37,410 nucleotides of DNA from an uncultured Eubacteriales bacterium (GCA_903919045.1 CAIXGU010000097.1:1-37410); one strand, 5' to 3'; counted from the stretch's first letter, positions 17,301 to 27,206 are shown. Program-made: numbers and translations. The notes: a model not told the origin generated them from the letters alone.

Positions 17301-17833
17301 GTGCGGAAGCCGTCGAAGAAGTGCAGGAACGGCACGCGGCCGCGGATCGCGGAGAGGTGCGAGACGGCGGCGAGGTCGAGGGCCTCCTGGACGCTGTTCG
17401 AGGCGAGCAGGGCGAAGCCCGTCTGGCGGCAGGCCATCACGTCGGAGTGGTCGCCGAAGATCGAGAGCGCGTGGCTCGCGACGGCGCGGGCGGTCACGTG
17501 CAGGACGCCGGGCAGGAGCTCGCCGGCCATCTTGTACATGTTGGGGATCATCAGCAGCAGGCCCTGCGACGCCGTGAACGTCGTGGTCAGCGCGCCCGCG
17601 TTGAGGGCTCCGTGGATGACGGCGGCGGCGCCGCCCTCGGACTGCATCTCGACGACCTTGACGGTCTGTCCGAACAGGTTCGTCTTCCCGATCGCGGCCC
17701 ACTGGTCGACGATCTCGGCCATGGGGGACGACGGGGTGATCGGGTAGATGCCCGCGACCTCGGTGAAGGCGTACGCGGTGTAGGCCGCCGCGCTGTTGCC
17801 GTCCAGGGTCATGAACTTCCGGTTCTTCGCCAT
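14303..17833 (-). CDS. nifJ: Pyruvate:ferredoxin (flavodoxin) oxidoreductase, single chain
   Basis: Oxidises pyruvate with CoA to acetyl-CoA and CO2, reducing ferredoxin. The 1176 residues match the homodimeric enzyme. Domain I contains ITPSSPMAE. The 2x4Fe-4S insert has CIQCNQCALVCP (near residue 692) and CYGCGSCANVCP (near 745). The GACAGCGETPY and SNATGCSSIWG stretch supplies the cysteines of the TPP-proximal cluster. The thiamine domain has GDGWAYDIGYGG (near 966) and TEVYSNTGGQASKSTP. The start at 17833 has AAAGGAG upstream; the longer frame is not conserved. It has its own promoter just after gpmI. It would supply the reduced ferredoxin used by Rnf. Confidence 0.97.
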   Translation of the reverse strand: MAKNRKFMTLDGNSAAAYTAYAFTEVAGIYPITPSSPMAEIVDQWAAIGKTNLFGQTVKVVEMQSEGGAAAVIHGALNAGALTTTFTASQGLLLMIPNMYKMAGELLPGVLHVTARAVASHALSIFGDHSDVMACRQTGFALLASNSVQEALDLAAVSHLSAIRGRVPFLHFFDGFRTSHEVQKIESIDYADFDRLLDRKAVQEFRDRALSPNHPVLRGTAQNPDIFFQAREACNPFYEALPAVVEHYMAEIGRITGREYKPFQYVGAPDADRIVVAMGSVCETAEEAVAYLNRKGQKVGLLKVHLYRPFSVERMLAAIPKTVKRIAVLDRTKEPGAQGEPLYLDVCAAYASQCDAPSIVGGRYGLGSKDTTPGQLLAVFANLAAGKPKNGFTIGIVDDVTNLSLPVTEDVDMTAEGTISCKFWGFGSDGTVGANKNSIKIIGDHTDMYAQAYFSYDSKKSGGVSISDLRFGRNPIRSPYLVKKADFLACHKTSYVDTFDMLPDLKKGGTFLLNCPWSGAELDEKLPAKMKRHIAENGIRFYTIDAIGIARELGLGGRINTIMQAAFFQLAKIIPIQEAVGYMKDAIVKSYGKKGDEIVRMNNAAVDAGVEKLVEVAVPAAWKDAADAPKAKRRAPAFIEQVADVMNAMAGDTLPVSAFQGREDGTFPQGTSQYEKRGIAVETPEWQPDKCIQCNQCALVCPHATIRPFLVDAKEAQSAPAAFTLKPGMKPYEQYGFRIQVDVLDCYGCGSCANVCPAKEKALIMKPLETQMEQAANWDYAMTLSAKPNPANKETVKGSQFEAPLLEFSGACAGCGETPYAKLVTQLFGDRMLISNATGCSSIWGASAPATPYRLNEKGQGPAWANSLFEDNAENGLGMHLGAQQIRARIADLLQQAMALDVGDGAKAAFKAWLDAFGDGKTTRAASDAALAAVKAYAGGDGKAKAIFAEIVEKQDYLVKRSTWIFGGDGWAYDIGYGGLDHVLSTGEDVNVLVFDTEVYSNTGGQASKSTPTGSIAQFAAAGKPTRKKDLGLMAMSYGYVYVAQIAMGASQAQTIKAIAEAEAYKGPSLVIAYAPCINHGIKGGMTVSQTQEKRAVECGYWHLYRYNPDLKAEGKNPFQLDSKDPTASFQEFLMSEVRYNSLVRSFPDRAEVLFKNAEEASKDRLANYKRLAATL

Positions 17834-17894
17834 TTCGCTCTCCTTTGTCTCTATCGGGGGCTCGATTTTTCTCACTGCAGAAAAAGCCACTGGC

Positions 17895-17903
17895 AGTATA
17901 CCA
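17895..17903 (-). promoter_or_regulatory. Extended -10 promoter of nifJ
   Basis: On the minus strand TGG TATACT lies about 62 bases upstream of the nifJ start, within the 100-base gap after gpmI. The -35 is not recognisable. Confidence 0.55.
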
Positions 17904-17933
17904 CGGCGGGAGGGTCCCCGCATCCTCGCAGGG

Positions 17934-19490
17934 TTACCGTACGAGCAGCGACTCCCCGGTCATCTCGGCCGGTTTCGGGAGGCCCATCGCGTCGAGCAGG
18001 GTCGGCGCGAGGTCCGCGAGTCGGCCGTTCCTAATCCCGACCCCCGGCATCCCCGCGAGGAGGACCGGGACCGGGTTGGTGGTGTGCGCCGTGAACGGGC
18101 CGCCCGTCTCCGGGTCGACCATCTGCTCGGCGTTGCCGTGGTCGGCCGTGAGGACCACGACGCCGCCCTGCGCGAGGACGGCCTCGGCGACCTTGCCGGC
18201 GCAGGCGTCCACCGCCTCGACGGCCTTCACGGCCGCGTCGAGGAACCCGGTGTGCCCGACCATGTCGCAGTTCGCGAAATTGAGCACGACGACGTCGTAG
18301 ACGCCCGACGCGATCCGCTCCGCGGCCTCGTCGGCCACCTCGAAGGCGCTCATCTCGGGCTTCAGGTCGTACGTCGCGACCTTCGGCGAGGGGATCAGGC
18401 AGCGGTCCTCGCCGGGGTACTCCTTCTCGACGCCGCCGTTGAAGAAGAACGTCACGTGGGCGTACTTCTCGGTCTCGGCGATGCGGAGCTGGCGGAGCCC
18501 GAGGCTCCCGACGTACTCCCCGAACGTCCGGTCGAGGTTCTCGGGGAGATACGCGAACGACAGCCCGGGGAATTCCGCGAACGTGCGGTCGTACTGGGTC
18601 ATGCAGACGTACCGGGCGGGAACGTGTCCGGCCGGGCGGGCGAAGCCGTCGAAGCCCGGCTGGACGAACGCGCGCGTGATCTCGCGGGCGCGGTCGGGGC
18701 GGAAATTGAAGAACACCACGGAGTCGCCGTCATCGATCGTCGCGACGGGCCGGCCGCCCTCCCGGACGACCGTCGGCAGCACGAACTCGTCGAACACGCC
18801 CGCGGCGTAGGAGTCCGCGACGGCCTGCACGGGGTCCGCGCACGCAGCGCCCTCGCCGAGGGCCAGCGCCCGGTACGCCTTCTCCACGCGCTCCCAGCGG
18901 TTGTCGCGGTCCATCGCATAGTAGCGGCCCATCAGCGTGGCGATGCGCCCGCAGCCGATCTCCGCCATCTTCGCGACGAGCGCCTCCGTATGCCCCTTCG
19001 CGGAGTCGGGCGGGACGTCGCGGCCGTCGAAGAACGCATGCACGAAGGTCCGGCCGGCGAGGCCCTGCTCCTTCGCGAGGCGCAGCAGCGCGTGGAGGTG
19101 CGTGTCGTGGCTGTGCACCCCGCCGTCGGAGAGCAGGCCGTAGAGGTGGAGCTTCCCGCCGGTCGCCTTCGCCGAGGCGATCGCCCCGAGGAACGCCGGA
19201 TTCGCGAAGAACCCGCCCTCCTCGATCTCCTTCGTGATGCGCGTGAGCTCCTGGTAGACGATGCGGCCGGCGCCGATGTTGGTGTGCCCGACCTCGCTGT
19301 TCCCCATCTGGCCGCGCGGGAGCCCGACGTCCATGCCGCTCGTCGCGAGCAGCGCCGCCGGCCAGGCCGCCTTCAGGCGGTCGAGGTTCGGCGTCCGGGC
19401 CAGGGCGACGGCGTTGGCCGCGCTCGAGGGGTTATAGCCGTAGCCGTCGAGGATCATCAGGAGCACGGGGCGCTGGGGGATGCGGGTCAT
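17934..19490 (-). CDS. gpmI: 2,3-bisphosphoglycerate-independent phosphoglycerate mutase
   Basis: Interconverts 3- and 2-phosphoglycerate using two Mn ions. The 518 residues show the alkaline-phosphatase-fold landmarks: LMILDGYG (Asp15), [11 protein letters not shown] with the phosphorylated Ser65, [29 protein letters not shown] and [10 protein letters not shown]. The length is standard. The ATG at 19490 has AAAGGA eight bases upstream. It follows pgk-tpi with a 103-base gap that holds a hairpin, so it is probably expressed by partial read-through from the pgk promoter. Confidence 0.97.
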   Translation of the reverse strand: MTRIPQRPVLLMILDGYGYNPSSAANAVALARTPNLDRLKAAWPAALLATSGMDVGLPRGQMGNSEVGHTNIGAGRIVYQELTRITKEIEEGGFFANPAFLGAIASAKATGGKLHLYGLLSDGGVHSHDTHLHALLRLAKEQGLAGRTFVHAFFDGRDVPPDSAKGHTEALVAKMAEIGCGRIATLMGRYYAMDRDNRWERVEKAYRALALGEGAACADPVQAVADSYAAGVFDEFVLPTVVREGGRPVATIDDGDSVVFFNFRPDRAREITRAFVQPGFDGFARPAGHVPARYVCMTQYDRTFAEFPGLSFAYLPENLDRTFGEYVGSLGLRQLRIAETEKYAHVTFFFNGGVEKEYPGEDRCLIPSPKVATYDLKPEMSAFEVADEAAERIASGVYDVVVLNFANCDMVGHTGFLDAAVKAVEAVDACAGKVAEAVLAQGGVVVLTADHGNAEQMVDPETGGPFTAHTTNPVPVLLAGMPGVGIRNGRLADLAPTLLDAMGLPKPAEMTGESLLVR

Positions 19491-19533
19491 GTCGGGTCCT
19501 TTCCGGGGCCGCGCGCGGCGGCCGTCTTCATGC

Positions 19534-19560
19534 GGAAAGGCCGGGAAGCCCGGCCTTTCC
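19534..19560 (-). terminator. Hairpin between pgk-tpi and gpmI (attenuator or terminator)
   Basis: Perfect 12-base-pair inverted repeat (19534-19545 with 19549-19560), three-base loop, with A-rich and T-rich shoulders (AAAGG...CCTTT) but only three T at the exit. It probably reduces, rather than stops, transcription into gpmI, or protects the pgk-tpi 3' end. Confidence 0.55.
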
Positions 19561-19593
19561 ATGGCATCGCGGGGGCGGTCCGGCCGTCCGGGG

Positions 19594-21540
<1,947 letters not shown>

Positions 21541-21587
21541 GACTGCCCCTCTCCTTGCCGTGCCTCATTCTCCCGGAAACCGATGAT

Positions 21588-21616
21588 AGTATACGGCAGG
21601 ACCGGGGGACCCGCAA
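21588..21616 (-). promoter_or_regulatory. Promoter of pgk-tpi
   Basis: On the minus strand TTGCGG (21611-21616), a 17-base spacer and TATACT (21588-21593), about 48 bases upstream of the start. Confidence 0.65.
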
Positions 21617-21683
21617 GGGAACCCGACGCGGACGGCCGGAAACGAAGCCGTTCGGCGGCGGTCGGCCCCCACCGGCCTTCCGC

Positions 21684-22136
21684 CTACCGGGCGGCGTTGC
21701 CGATCCGCGCCTCGCCGCCGGCGCCGCCCGCCCCGTCCGCGTTCCAGCGGGCGCCCCGCCCGTCCGATCCGGCCCGACACCCCTCCGCCTCCTCCGTCGG
21801 CCTGCGCGTCTCCACGCGCAGCACATCCACCGCCTCGGCGATGCGCGGCTCGAGCCGGGCGATCACCTCGCCCCGCGTGACGAACAGGACGCGCGCGAAG
21901 ACGGCCGCACCGAAGGAATCGTGGATGCGGCCGGCGCTCTGCGTGCCGCGGGCGACGGTCGACGGAGAGTTCGCTACGTACCCGACCGTGCCGAGGCGCG
22001 GCAGCAGGACGCGCACGGCCTCCGCGTCGTTCTCGTTGTCCGGTTCCTTCGCGAGCAGGACCAGGTCGCCCACGGCGAAGGGCGTCTTCCCGTAATAGTG
22101 GTCGATGCCGACGATGGTGACGAAGCGCTCGTCCAT
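21684..22136 (-). CDS. Stand-alone HIRAN domain protein
   Basis: A 150-residue protein whose first 80 or so residues match the HIRAN domain: TIVGIDHYYG, a conserved PDNENDAEAVRV core and GTVGYVANS. HIRAN modules are known from HLTF/Rad5 helicases, where they bind DNA 3' ends, and also occur alone in bacteria with unknown function. The last 50 residues are Gly/Ala/Arg-rich and probably disordered. AAGGAGGG lies eight bases before the ATG. It lies between the NagA fusion and pgk-tpi and has its own weak promoter candidate, so it may be monocistronic. The function is not established. Confidence 0.82.
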   Translation of the reverse strand: MDERFVTIVGIDHYYGKTPFAVGDLVLLAKEPDNENDAEAVRVLLPRLGTVGYVANSPSTVARGTQSAGRIHDSFGAAVFARVLFVTRGEVIARLEPRIAEAVDVLRVETRRPTEEAEGCRAGSDGRGARWNADGAGGAGGEARIGNAAR

Positions 22137-22161
22137 GCCAGGACCCTCCTTGTCCGCCTTC

Positions 22162-22170
22162 AGCGTATCA
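22162..22170 (-). promoter_or_regulatory. Putative extended -10 promoter of the HIRAN gene
   Basis: On the minus strand TGA TACGCT, about 26 bases upstream of the start codon. The element is weak, but it lies just downstream of a perfect inverted repeat. Confidence 0.3.
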
Positions 22171-22178
22171 CGGGGGTC

Positions 22179-22193
22179 TGCACGGATCGTGCA
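22179..22193. promoter_or_regulatory. Perfect inverted repeat upstream of the HIRAN gene
   Basis: TGCACGGATCGTGCA: 6-base arms with a 3-base centre, located 9-23 bases upstream of the putative -10, where a regulator would act. It could also be a short hairpin at the end of the uxaE-nagA transcript, but no T-run follows. Confidence 0.4.
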
Positions 22194-22261
22194 AAGCCGG
22201 ATCGGATCCTTTCCTGCGTCCGCGTCTCGCGGAGTGCCTGACGGGATGCGGCGCCTCGGAG

Positions 22262-25015
22262 CTACGTCCGTTCCATGCGGCATCCGCCGATGTAGACGGC
22301 CGCGACGGCGAGGTCCGACGCAAGGATCGAGAAGTCCGCGCGCGCCCCCTCCGCGATTCGTCCGATGTCCGTCCGGCCGAGCAGGTCGGCCGGCGTCGTC
22401 GCGAGCATGCGGACGACGTCGACGAGCGGGATGCCCGCGTCGCGGTGCGCCGTGCGGAGGAGCCGGTCGCCCGTGGCGACGCTGCCCGCGAAGGCCGAGC
22501 GGTCCGGGAGCCAGGCCACGCCGTCGGCGACGACGACCGTCCGGCCGCCCTGCAGGCCGCCGAGGAGGCTCTTCCCGTCCGGCATGCCGGCGGCGCGCAT
22601 CGAGTCGGTCACGAGGCAGACGCGTCCCGGTCCCTTGATGCGCCAGATCATCCGCAGCATCGGCGGCGGCAGGTGGATGCCGTCGGCGATCGCCTCGACG
22701 TACATGCCGTCGAGGAGGTAGGCCGCCTCGACGACGCCGCCGCGGCGGTACCCGTCGATGCGGCGAACGGTCGACATTCCGGAATACAGATGCGTCGTGG
22801 AGACGAAGCCGGCCTCGTGCGCCGCGATCGCGTCCTCCATGAAGGCATCGGAGTGGGCGATCGAGGGCCGCACGCCGCGCGCGCGGAGCGCCTGCGCGAA
22901 CTCCCTTGCGCCCGGGAGCTCGGGGGCTGCGCTCCAGCGCAGGATCCCGGGGCAGCGGTCGAGCACGCGGAGGTACTCGGCCGGGTCGGGGTTGCGGATG
23001 TGGGCGGGGTCCTGGGCGCCCTTCTGGGCCATCGAGAAATACGGCCCTTCGAGGTGGAGCCCGAGGATGCGCGCCCCCGCCGCGGAAGCGGACGCCCCGC
23101 CGGCCGCGTGGGCCGCGTCGGACGCCCGCTTCGCCGCGGAGAACGTGTCGAGCGAGCGGAGCAGCGCCTCCGTGGAGCTCGCGAGCGTCGTCGGGAGGAG
23201 CGAGGTCGTGCCGTGGGCCGCGTGCATGCGCGCGGCGCCGCGGAAGGCCTCGGGCGTGCCGTCCATGAAGTCGTGGCCGCCGCCGCCGTGGGTGTGGACC
23301 TCGACGAACCCCGGGACGACCGTCGCGCCCGCGGCGTCGACCGTCCGGACGCCGGCGGCGTCCCCGCCGTCGAACCCGTCCGGCAGGCGCGCGTCGCCGG
23401 GCGCCTCGAGGATGCGGACGATGCGGCCATCCGCGATGCAGAGCGCCGCTTCGGGAAGGATGCGGTCCGGCAGGACGGCGCGGGCGCGGAGGACGACGAG
23501 GCGGTCGACGGCCGCCGTCTTCAGCCCGGAGGAAAGGCGCAGGCCGAGCCCGTCGGTGTGGCGGCGCAGATGGCGGACGAGGCCGGCGGCGTAGGCGTCC
23601 TCGAGACGGTCGAGGGCCGCGTGCAGGCGGTCGCCGAGCGTGCCGCCGGCCGGGTCCGCGTGCTTCAGGACGTGGCCGTACGTGATGTGCAGGACCTGGC
23701 GCGCGTCGTCCTGGTCGAGCAGGCAGGGCAGCCCGGCGTCGGTCATCGACGCCTCGGGCGCGATGTTCCCCGCCTCGCCGGAGATGTGGTAGAAGTTCCG
23801 CGCGTCCGGCAGCGACGCGACCGCGACGCGCAGGATCTCCCGGAACAGCGCGGGCTCGCGCGCGGACAGCACGCGCAGCGCCTCGAGCCAGTGCGTGCCG
23901 GCGGTCTTCAGGTGATAGCCCTCGGGCGCCTCGGCGCCGACGATCGGGAACACGAGGAACTTGTCGCTGCCCGAATGGACGCTGACGCGGTAGCCGAGCG
24001 CGCGGGCGATCGCCGCGTGCGCCGCGAACTCCCCGCGGAACCGGGCGACGTCGCCGCGGTAGTCGACGCCCTTCTGGAACTCGCCGCAGAAGCGCGGGGC
24101 GATGCTCATCGGGCGCACGCCGCGACGCAGCAGCTCCAGGGCCACGAACGCGTGGTCGGCGGGCGAGGTCACGGTCGCCGTCTCGTCGATCGAGACCTCG
24201 AAGTCGATCGGGCGCGCGGACGCCGCGATGCGCGTCCTGTACATGTCGACGGAGTGGGCGATCGCGCCCCGGTACGTCAGGACGCGCCGCTCGAAGCCCG
24301 GGCGGTCCATGGAGACGCCGAGCGCCGCGAGCCGGGGCTCCCCGCCCGCGAGGTAGCGCGCCTCGAGGTCGGCGCGCTCCGCCTCCGGCAGCACGGCGTA
24401 GCGCGCGCGGATCTCCGCTTCGGGCAGCGTCGCGAGCGTCTTGTCGATGTGGTCGGAGCAGTCGAGCGTGATCATCGTGAAGCCGCACCCGAGGGCGCAG
24501 TCGAGCTCCTCGCCGGTCTTCAGGTGGTCTCCGTCGGCGCCGTAGCCCTCGGTCCAGCCGACCTCGAACGCGCCCCAGGTGGCGGCCGCGAGGACCTCCT
24601 CGTAGGTGCGGCCGGTCAGGCGAAGCTCGCGCATGGACTGCTGGGCGAGCACCGGGAAGACGGGCAGGCCCGCGAGCGCCCTCAGGTGGCCGGCGGCCGC
24701 GCGGCCGAGCCGGTCGCCGAGGCCGATCGAGACGGCCTTCCCCGGGTTCGCGCAGGGCGCGAGGTGCGGGAACGCGGCGCGCATCCAGGCGGCGTTGGCG
24801 GTCGAAAGGCCGCAGACGGCCCGGCTTCCGCCGGGGAGGGTGCACAGGCCCTCGAGGCCCGCGGGGAAGCGGCCCTCCGCCGTCTCGACGAGGAGCGCGC
24901 GCGCGCCTTCATGGCGCACGAGCTCGAAGGAGGCGCCGTCCTTCGCGAGGCGCGAGGCCGGGTAGCGGCGATCGAGGGCGTCGGGGCGGGCGACGGCGGG
25001 GTTCGGGTCCGTCAT
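22262..25015 (-). CDS. UxaE (tagaturonate/fructuronate epimerase)-NagA (N-acetylglucosamine-6-phosphate deacetylase) fusion
   Basis: A 917-residue two-enzyme protein. Residues 1 to about 490 match the UxaE family (T. maritima TM0440 type): GDRLG (100-104), the AQQS and TGRT segments, ATWGAFEVG, GADGDHLK, TLDCSDHI, FEVSIDETATVTSP and VSVHSGSDKF. Residues from about 503 match NagA: PGFVEVHTHGGGGHDFMDGT (His574, His576), HLEGPYF (Glu656), AHSDA (His721), THLY (His742) and the catalytic Asp804 in VTDSM. The linker is only about 12 residues with no start codon or ribosome site, so separate translation of NagA is unlikely. The ATG at 25015 overlaps the lacI stop (ATGA). I do not know of this fusion; both active sites look intact. 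The substrate of the first domain may differ from uronates (inference). Confidence 0.9.
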   Translation of the reverse strand: MTDPNPAVARPDALDRRYPASRLAKDGASFELVRHEGARALLVETAEGRFPAGLEGLCTLPGGSRAVCGLSTANAAWMRAAFPHLAPCANPGKAVSIGLGDRLGRAAAGHLRALAGLPVFPVLAQQSMRELRLTGRTYEEVLAAATWGAFEVGWTEGYGADGDHLKTGEELDCALGCGFTMITLDCSDHIDKTLATLPEAEIRARYAVLPEAERADLEARYLAGGEPRLAALGVSMDRPGFERRVLTYRGAIAHSVDMYRTRIAASARPIDFEVSIDETATVTSPADHAFVALELLRRGVRPMSIAPRFCGEFQKGVDYRGDVARFRGEFAAHAAIARALGYRVSVHSGSDKFLVFPIVGAEAPEGYHLKTAGTHWLEALRVLSAREPALFREILRVAVASLPDARNFYHISGEAGNIAPEASMTDAGLPCLLDQDDARQVLHITYGHVLKHADPAGGTLGDRLHAALDRLEDAYAAGLVRHLRRHTDGLGLRLSSGLKTAAVDRLVVLRARAVLPDRILPEAALCIADGRIVRILEAPGDARLPDGFDGGDAAGVRTVDAAGATVVPGFVEVHTHGGGGHDFMDGTPEAFRGAARMHAAHGTTSLLPTTLASSTEALLRSLDTFSAAKRASDAAHAAGGASASAAGARILGLHLEGPYFSMAQKGAQDPAHIRNPDPAEYLRVLDRCPGILRWSAAPELPGAREFAQALRARGVRPSIAHSDAFMEDAIAAHEAGFVSTTHLYSGMSTVRRIDGYRRGGVVEAAYLLDGMYVEAIADGIHLPPPMLRMIWRIKGPGRVCLVTDSMRAAGMPDGKSLLGGLQGGRTVVVADGVAWLPDRSAFAGSVATGDRLLRTAHRDAGIPLVDVVRMLATTPADLLGRTDIGRIAEGARADFSILASDLAVAAVYIGGCRMERT

Positions 25016-26094
25016 GTCGTTCCTCCTTGCGGGGCCTTCCAGGGGGCGGGAGGCGCGCAGCTGGCGCGCGGGACGAGGCGGGGCGCGAAGCGCTCGACGG
25101 TGACCTTCCCCGGCTCCCGGAGCGCGTCGGAGAGGAGCCGCATCGCCGCGGCGCCGGTCTCGAAGGCGGGATGCGCGATGGTGGAAAGGGCGGGGGTGAC
25201 CCAGGCGCTGAACGGCAGGTCGTCGAACCCGAGGACGGACACGTCGTCGGGCACGCGCACCCCGAGCGCCGCGAAGCCCTGGATCAGGCCGAACGCCGTG
25301 ACGTCGTTCGCGGCGAAGACGGCGGTCGGCACGCGGGGGGAGCGTCCGGCCAGTCGGCCGGCCAGGCGGCGCCCGTTCTCGACCTCGTATCCTTCGGTGC
25401 CCTCGGCCTCGGACGTCCCGAGGAAGATGCGGTGCTCGCCGCCGGGGATGCCGAAGGCCGCGAGGCCCTCGAGGAATCCGCGCTGCAGCGATCGGCGGCT
25501 CGGGCGGTCGATCGGGGACGAGGCGAAGGCGATGTCGCGGTGCCCGAGGGCGTGCAGGTGCGCGACGGCGAGCTTCCCCGCGGCCTCGAAGTCGAACTCG
25601 ACGCGGCTGCATTTCAACCCCTCGACGACCTGGTCGAAGGTGACGATCGCGATGCCGCCGGACTGGAGGTCCTTGAGGAGATTCGCATCCGGGCGGGTCA
25701 GGGACACGATCGCGCCGGCCACCTGCTTCGTCGCGAGCATCCGGAGCGAGCGCGCCTCGGTCTCGGGATCGCGGAACGAACTGGCGAGGAGGACGTTGTA
25801 GCCGAGGCGGTGCGCCTCGGTCTCGAGCCCGAGGAGAACGGACGTGAAATAGGGATTCGACAGGTTCGGCAGCACGACGCCGATGTCGGCGCTCTCCCGG
25901 CGGCGGAGCATCCGCCCGATGGCGTTCGGCGTGTAGCCGACCTCCTTGGCGACGGCGACGACGCGCGCACGGACGGCCTCCTTCACGGGATAGCCGCTGT
26001 CGGACAGGACGCGGGACACGGTGGCGCCGCTCACCCCGCAGATCCGGGCGATGTCGTAGATCGTGGGCTTCCGGGTCTTCGGATCCAGGGCCAT
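25012..26094 (-). CDS. LacI-family transcriptional regulator
   Basis: A 360-residue sugar-responsive repressor type. Helix-turn-helix at residues 10-30 (TIYDIARICGVSGATVSRVL), a hinge near 55-65, and then the periplasmic-binding-protein-like effector domain with NLSNPYFTSVL and the DDVSVLGFDDLPFSAW signature. The start is placed at 26094, just before the HTH, with GAGGCGGTGG-like purines upstream; the frame extends 11 codons further without conservation. It overlaps the UxaE-NagA gene by four bases, so it very probably controls that enzyme and itself. The ligand is likely an amino-sugar phosphate or uronate intermediate (inference). Confidence 0.93.
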   Translation of the reverse strand: MALDPKTRKPTIYDIARICGVSGATVSRVLSDSGYPVKEAVRARVVAVAKEVGYTPNAIGRMLRRRESADIGVVLPNLSNPYFTSVLLGLETEAHRLGYNVLLASSFRDPETEARSLRMLATKQVAGAIVSLTRPDANLLKDLQSGGIAIVTFDQVVEGLKCSRVEFDFEAAGKLAVAHLHALGHRDIAFASSPIDRPSRRSLQRGFLEGLAAFGIPGGEHRIFLGTSEAEGTEGYEVENGRRLAGRLAGRSPRVPTAVFAANDVTAFGLIQGFAALGVRVPDDVSVLGFDDLPFSAWVTPALSTIAHPAFETGAAAMRLLSDALREPGKVTVERFAPRLVPRASCAPPAPWKAPQGGTT

Positions 26095-26123
26095 CCGGTC
26101 CACCGCCTCTCCGTGCGCTTCTA

Positions 26124-26135
26124 GCAATCGATTGC
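26124..26135. promoter_or_regulatory. Candidate LacI operator, perfect palindrome
   Basis: GCAATCGATTGC, with the central CG typical of LacI-family operators. It covers the predicted transcription start, directly downstream of the lacI -10 box and 30 bases before the lacI start, an ideal place for autorepression. Confidence 0.65.
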
Positions 26136-26136
26136 C

Positions 26137-26165
26137 ATGCTACTCCGGTCCGCGGATCCGCGCAA
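26137..26165 (-). promoter_or_regulatory. Promoter of the lacI-uxaE/nagA operon
   Basis: On the minus strand TTGCGC (26160-26165), 17-base spacer, TAGCAT (26137-26142). The palindromic operator candidate begins one base beyond the -10. Confidence 0.6.
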
Positions 26166-26182
26166 GGGGTCCGGGAGGGCTG

Positions 26183-26191
26183 TGGTAGAAT
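26183..26191 (+). promoter_or_regulatory. Putative extended -10 promoter of the glycosyltransferase operon
   Basis: TGG TAGAAT, about 86 bases upstream of the GT2 start and divergent from the lacI promoter; the same hexamer is used for acpS. Confidence 0.5.
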
Positions 26192-26276
26192 GGTTCCGAC
26201 CGCGGGCCGCGCCCGCGGGGCCCGTCCCCCGCCCGTTCCGCGCGTTCCCTGCGCCCCGTGCATCCCGGAGGCCGAC

Positions 26277-27206
26277 ATGAAGATCTCCGTCGTCATCCCC
26301 TTCTTCAATGAGGAGAAGCAGATCCCGATCACGGTCGACGCGCTCGTGCCCGTGCTGACGTCGCTCGGCTGCGACTTCGAGGCCGTGCTCGTCGACGACG
26401 GCTCGTCGGACGGCACCTGGGCCGCCCTCCGCGCGGCCTGCACCGCCGATGCGCGCCTGCGCGCGATCCGCTTCTCCCGCAACTTCGGCAAGGAGGCGGC
26501 CCTGTGCGCCGCGCTCGACGCCGCGGACGGCGACGCCGTCGTCGTGATGGACGGCGACCTGCAGCACCCGCCGGCCGTGATCCCGGAGATGGTCCGCCTC
26601 TGGCGCGACGAAGGCTACGAGGTCGTGGAGGGCGTGAAGTCGTCCCGCGGGCGCGAGAGCCTCGGCAGCCGGCTGAACGCGGCCCTGTTCTACAGCCTCT
26701 TCAAGCGCCTCTCCGGCTACGACCTGGAGAACGCCTCGGACTTCAAGCTCCTCGACCGCCGCGTCGTCGAGGAGTGGCGCCGCCTCGGCGAGCGCGACAC
26801 GTTCTTCCGCGGGCTGTCGGCGTGGCTCGGGTTCCGCCGCGCGAAGGTCCCGTTCGAGGTCGCCGACCGGAAGGCCGGGAAGAGCAAGTGGTCCCCCTTC
26901 AAGCTGATCCGCCTGAGCATCACCGCGATCACGTCGTTCTCCGCGATGCCGCTGCAGATCGTCTCGGTCCTCGGCGGGCTCCTGCTCGTCGGCTCCCTCG
27001 CCCTCGGGATCCAGACCCTCGTGAAATGGGCGCAGGGCTCCGCGGCGAGCGGCTTCACCACCGTGATCCTCCTGCTGCTCCTGATCGGCGGCTGCATCAT
27101 GCTGAGCCTCGGCCTGATCGGCATCTACCTCGCGCGCATCTTCGACCAGGTGAAGGGCCGCCCGCGCTACGTCGTCGCGGAGGACACGCGACGGAGGGGC
27201 CGCTGA
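26277..27206 (+). CDS. GT2 glycosyltransferase, polyprenyl-phosphate sugar synthase type
   Basis: A 309-residue enzyme of the DPM1/GtrB-like GT2 group, which moves a sugar from a nucleotide donor onto undecaprenyl phosphate at the cytosolic face. The GT-A domain shows VVIPFFNEE, LVDDGSSDGTW, the donor-metal VMDGDLQHPP and SDFKLLDRRVV. The region KAGKSKWSPFKL precedes two C-terminal membrane helices (about 225-250 and 260-285), as in GtrB/ArnC relatives. GGAGG is five bases before the ATG at 26277. The stop overlaps the next gene (TGATG). It probably makes the lipid-linked donor for the GT-C-like proteins that follow (inference from context). Confidence 0.93.
   Translation: MKISVVIPFFNEEKQIPITVDALVPVLTSLGCDFEAVLVDDGSSDGTWAALRAACTADARLRAIRFSRNFGKEAALCAALDAADGDAVVVMDGDLQHPPAVIPEMVRLWRDEGYEVVEGVKSSRGRESLGSRLNAALFYSLFKRLSGYDLENASDFKLLDRRVVEEWRRLGERDTFFRGLSAWLGFRRAKVPFEVADRKAGKSKWSPFKLIRLSITAITSFSAMPLQIVSVLGGLLLVGSLALGIQTLVKWAQGSAASGFTTVILLLLLIGGCIMLSLGLIGIYLARIFDQVKGRPRYVVAEDTRRRGR

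Noticed and set aside
14126-18034. A 1302-codon open frame antisense to nifJ
   Set aside because: It is a shadow of the GC-rich coding strand: repetitive Arg/Ala/Val/Asp/Leu composition, no domain, and the opposite strand encodes an intact PFOR.
22219-22233. TCCGCG-TCT-CGCGGA inverted repeat after uxaE-nagA as a terminator
   Set aside because: The stem is short and neither strand has a T-run after it; in GC-rich DNA such repeats are common by chance.
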